DNA from: Chloroflexota bacterium
GTDB taxonomy: Bacteria; Chloroflexota; Dormibacteria; CF-121
DNA: 8,822 nucleotides
Assembly: GCA_005882525.1 (NCBI GenBank)
Contig: VBGO01000134.1
Location: 1-8,822, forward strand
Reading direction: 5' to 3'
This document shows, in pieces, positions 7,101 through 8,822 of the stretch (positions within the stretch are counted from its first letter, which is position 1; each line of letters begins with the position of its first letter). The notes beneath the pieces were generated by a model. That model saw only the letters and a program-made list of their open reading frames with translations, was not told where the DNA came from and made no database searches. Both the position numbers and the translations under genes were made by a program.

Positions 7101-8104
7101 CCGGCCGCCTCCGCCATCGAGGCTTGGGGTTCGACCGGACGGTAATCGTTGGGCCCCTTCCGGCGCCAGGCCTGATAGGTCCGAATGACGCCGTCCGGCA
7201 TGAACATCACGACCAGAACCAGGACAACCCCCAGAGCAACCAGATGCAGCTGGCCCGCCAGCCGGGAAGGAAGCAAAAAGACGAGGTACGCAGAGAGCGG
7301 ATAGATCACAAAGGCCCCCAGCACCGGCCCCCAGACGATGCCACGGCCACCGAAGAGACTCATGATGATGAGGTTGAGGGTGATGATGAGTTCGAAGGCC
7401 AGGTCGGGATCAACGTAGTTGAGGTACTGAGCGTGCAATGCGCCCGCTGTTCCCGCGAACCAGACGCTGATTGCAAACGCCAGGATCTTGTAGAGCGACG
7501 TATTGACGCCGGAGGCTTCGGCCTTTCCCTCGTCCTCGCGGATCGCGATCAAGCCCAGGCCGAACTTCGACCGCCGGATCACGATCGAGACGAGGATAGC
7601 GATCACCAGCAGCGCGAGCATGGCGTAATAGAAGGGGACGATGATGAGGTTCGCCGGCAGATCGAGCAGCGGCAGGAATAGCCCCTGGCTTCCCCCGGTC
7701 ACGCCCTTCAGGTCGAGCATCAAGAGCTGGGCCACGTAGGTGAACGTCAAGGTGACGATGACAAAGGCTGGGCCCCGAGTCCGGAGCGAGATGAAGCCGA
7801 GACCAGCGCCCAGCAGCGATGCCATGACGCCGACCAGCGGAGCGGTCAAGAAGACCGGCAGCCCAAGATGCACGAGCAACAGGGCGGCGGTGTATGAACC
7901 GAGTCCGAAGAAGCCGACGTGACCCAATGAAACATAGCCGGCGTAGCCGCCCATGATGTCCCAGCCCACCGACATCGCGGCGTACATGAAGGTAAACATC
8001 AGCAGGTCGAGGTAGAAGCCCTCGGGCAATGCCAGGGGAACCACCAAAAACAGGGCCAGCGCCGCCCACGGCCAGCTGCGGCGCAGGCGCCGCTCGATCT
8101 TCAC
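7097..8104 (-). CDS. livM: Branched-chain amino acid-type ABC transporter permease LivM
   Basis: Inner-membrane permease of 335 residues, paired with LivH to form the channel. After a short basic N terminus (KIERRLRRSW) there are about eight to nine hydrophobic segments. The LivM landmark GYAGYVSLGHVGFFGLGSY is at 53-71, and GVTGGSQGL (133-141) also fits. The cytoplasmic coupling loop that touches the ATPases is GLGLIAIREDEGKAEASGV (181-199), followed by KILAFAISVWFAGTAGALHA. SLFGGRGIVWGPVLGA near the C terminus is the other conserved block. The GTG start at 8104 forms a GTGA overlap with the livH stop; its Shine-Dalgarno is poor, so initiation probably depends on ribosomes finishing livH. 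The longer open frame that continues to 8737 is out of frame with livH and reads as a shadow. Length is normal for the family. Confidence 0.94.
   Translation of the reverse strand: MKIERRLRRSWPWAALALFLVVPLALPEGFYLDLLMFTFMYAAMSVGWDIMGGYAGYVSLGHVGFFGLGSYTAALLLVHLGLPVFLTAPLVGVMASLLGAGLGFISLRTRGPAFVIVTLTFTYVAQLLMLDLKGVTGGSQGLFLPLLDLPANLIIVPFYYAMLALLVIAILVSIVIRRSKFGLGLIAIREDEGKAEASGVNTSLYKILAFAISVWFAGTAGALHAQYLNYVDPDLAFELIITLNLIIMSLFGGRGIVWGPVLGAFVIYPLSAYLVFLLPSRLAGQLHLVALGVVLVLVVMFMPDGVIRTYQAWRRKGPNDYRPVEPQASMAEAAG
7108..7112 (-). promoter_or_regulatory. Shine-Dalgarno GGAGG for livG
   Basis: GGAGG inside the 3' end of livM, 7 bases before the livG ATG at 7100. It favours this ATG over the later one at 7088. 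Confidence 0.75.
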
Positions 8105-8822
8105 AGGCTCTGGCGTTCCACCACGCCGAAGAGTCCTTGAGGTCGGACGACGAGGACCCCGAAGAGAAAGACGTAGAAGATCATGGGCGCCCAGTTGAGA
8201 GCGAGCGTCACGCTGGTCACCTGCTCGGCGATACCGAGCAGCATCGCGGCCACGAACGCGCCGCGCAGGCTGCCCAGGCCCCCAAGCACCACGATGGCGA
8301 GAAGCTTGCCGATCCACAGCCAGTGGGTGGCCGGATAGAAGGTGAAGAGCATGCCGAGCAAGGGACCGGTGACGCCGGCGACGGCGATCCCGATCGCAAA
8401 ACTGATGGTGGTCACGAGCCGGACGTTGACACCGACCAGCTGGGCACTGGTCCGGTTTTGAATCGTGGCTCGGATCGCCCGGCCCAGCCTGGTGAAGGTC
8501 AGCAGCGCATAGAGCCCGGCCAGCAGGAACAGCGAAACGCCGGCGGCCATCAGACGGACCACCGGAACGTACAGCGTGAATAGCTGGAAGCTTTGAAGCG
8601 AATAGCTGGTCTTGATGCCCTGGTACGACGAGGTCCAGATCGCTCCCTGGAGACCTTCGAGGATGATGGCGAACCCAAAGGTCATCAACACCGTCAGCGT
8701 GATATCCCGCTCGGCCAGCCGGTTGACGATGCCCCATTGGACGAGCGCACCGAGGCCGAAGAAGACAGGGATCAGCAAGAGCATGGACAGCAACGGATCG
8801 ATTCCCAGATGAAGGAATAGGG
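8101..8822 (-). CDS. livH: Branched-chain amino acid-type ABC transporter permease LivH, 5'-truncated by window edge
   Basis: Inner-membrane permease partner of LivM; 239 full codons before the stop at 8101. The frame stays open to the right edge, and the roughly 50-60 N-terminal residues of a ~290-residue LivH, including the usual NGL-type opening, are missing. The visible protein starts in the second or third membrane segment (IDPLLSMLLLIPVFFGLG), has the LivH segment LTVLMTFGFAIILEGL, and carries the coupling loop TRLGRAIRATIQNRTSAQLV followed by GVNV. The C-terminal block IVVLGGLGSLRGAFVAAMLL and the ending RPQGLFG are textbook LivH. A TTG at 8793 and an ATG at 8782 are internal codons, not starts, because conserved sequence continues upstream of them. 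The stop overlaps the livM GTG. Confidence 0.93.
   Translation of the reverse strand, partial: LFLHLGIDPLLSMLLLIPVFFGLGALVQWGIVNRLAERDITLTVLMTFGFAIILEGLQGAIWTSSYQGIKTSYSLQSFQLFTLYVPVVRLMAAGVSLFLLAGLYALLTFTRLGRAIRATIQNRTSAQLVGVNVRLVTTISFAIGIAVAGVTGPLLGMLFTFYPATHWLWIGKLLAIVVLGGLGSLRGAFVAAMLLGIAEQVTSVTLALNWAPMIFYVFLFGVLVVRPQGLFGVVERQSL

Noticed and set aside
8105..8737. 633-base upstream extension of the livM frame over livH
   Set aside because: The extension is out of frame with livH, whose membrane segments and coupling loop are clear, and its translation is Arg/Gly-rich low-quality sequence. LivM starts at the GTG at 8104.
8782..8793. TTG (8793) or ATG (8782) as the true start of livH
   Set aside because: In-frame LivH-like sequence continues upstream to the edge, and the protein would lack its first conserved membrane segments, so the gene is simply cut by the window.

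Overview
The window is gene-dense, has high G+C (about two-thirds by eye) and is coded entirely on the minus strand, so transcription runs from right to left. GTG and TTG starts, 4-base start/stop overlaps and the Ala/Arg/Gly-rich proteins suggest an uncultured or soil-type high-GC bacterium (Chloroflexota, Actinomycetota and Rokubacteria-like lineages would all fit). Nothing here fixes the phylum.

Reading in the direction of transcription: a partial livH (right edge), livM, livG and livF encode the two permeases and two ATPases of a branched-chain-amino-acid-type (HAAT family) ABC importer. They are followed 5 bases on by a phytoene-dehydrogenase-like FAD oxidoreductase (COG1233 type). A C-C-hydrolase-like alpha/beta hydrolase comes next, resembling 2,6-dihydroxypseudooxynicotine hydrolase, and its start overlaps the oxidoreductase stop. 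All junctions lie between a 4-base overlap and a 5-base gap, so these six genes look like one transcription unit: import a small organic compound, oxidise it, then cleave it. The substrate cannot be read from the sequence, and no periplasmic binding protein (livK type) is inside the window.

After a 97-base gap with a possible weak promoter comes the first 938 codons of gltB, the large subunit of NADPH-glutamate synthase, which runs off the left edge. It is the largest gene in the window, open from its TTG start to position 1. It holds the glutaminase and central domains and the beginning of the FMN domain. Its most unusual feature is an Ala-rich stretch of about 38 residues inserted just before the FMN domain.

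There are no RNA genes, mobile elements, CRISPR arrays or sizeable non-coding regions. No new defence or mobile system is visible. The points worth following are the uncharacterised importer-oxidoreductase-hydrolase cassette, the short and possibly frameshifted end of the hydrolase, and the gltB insertion.
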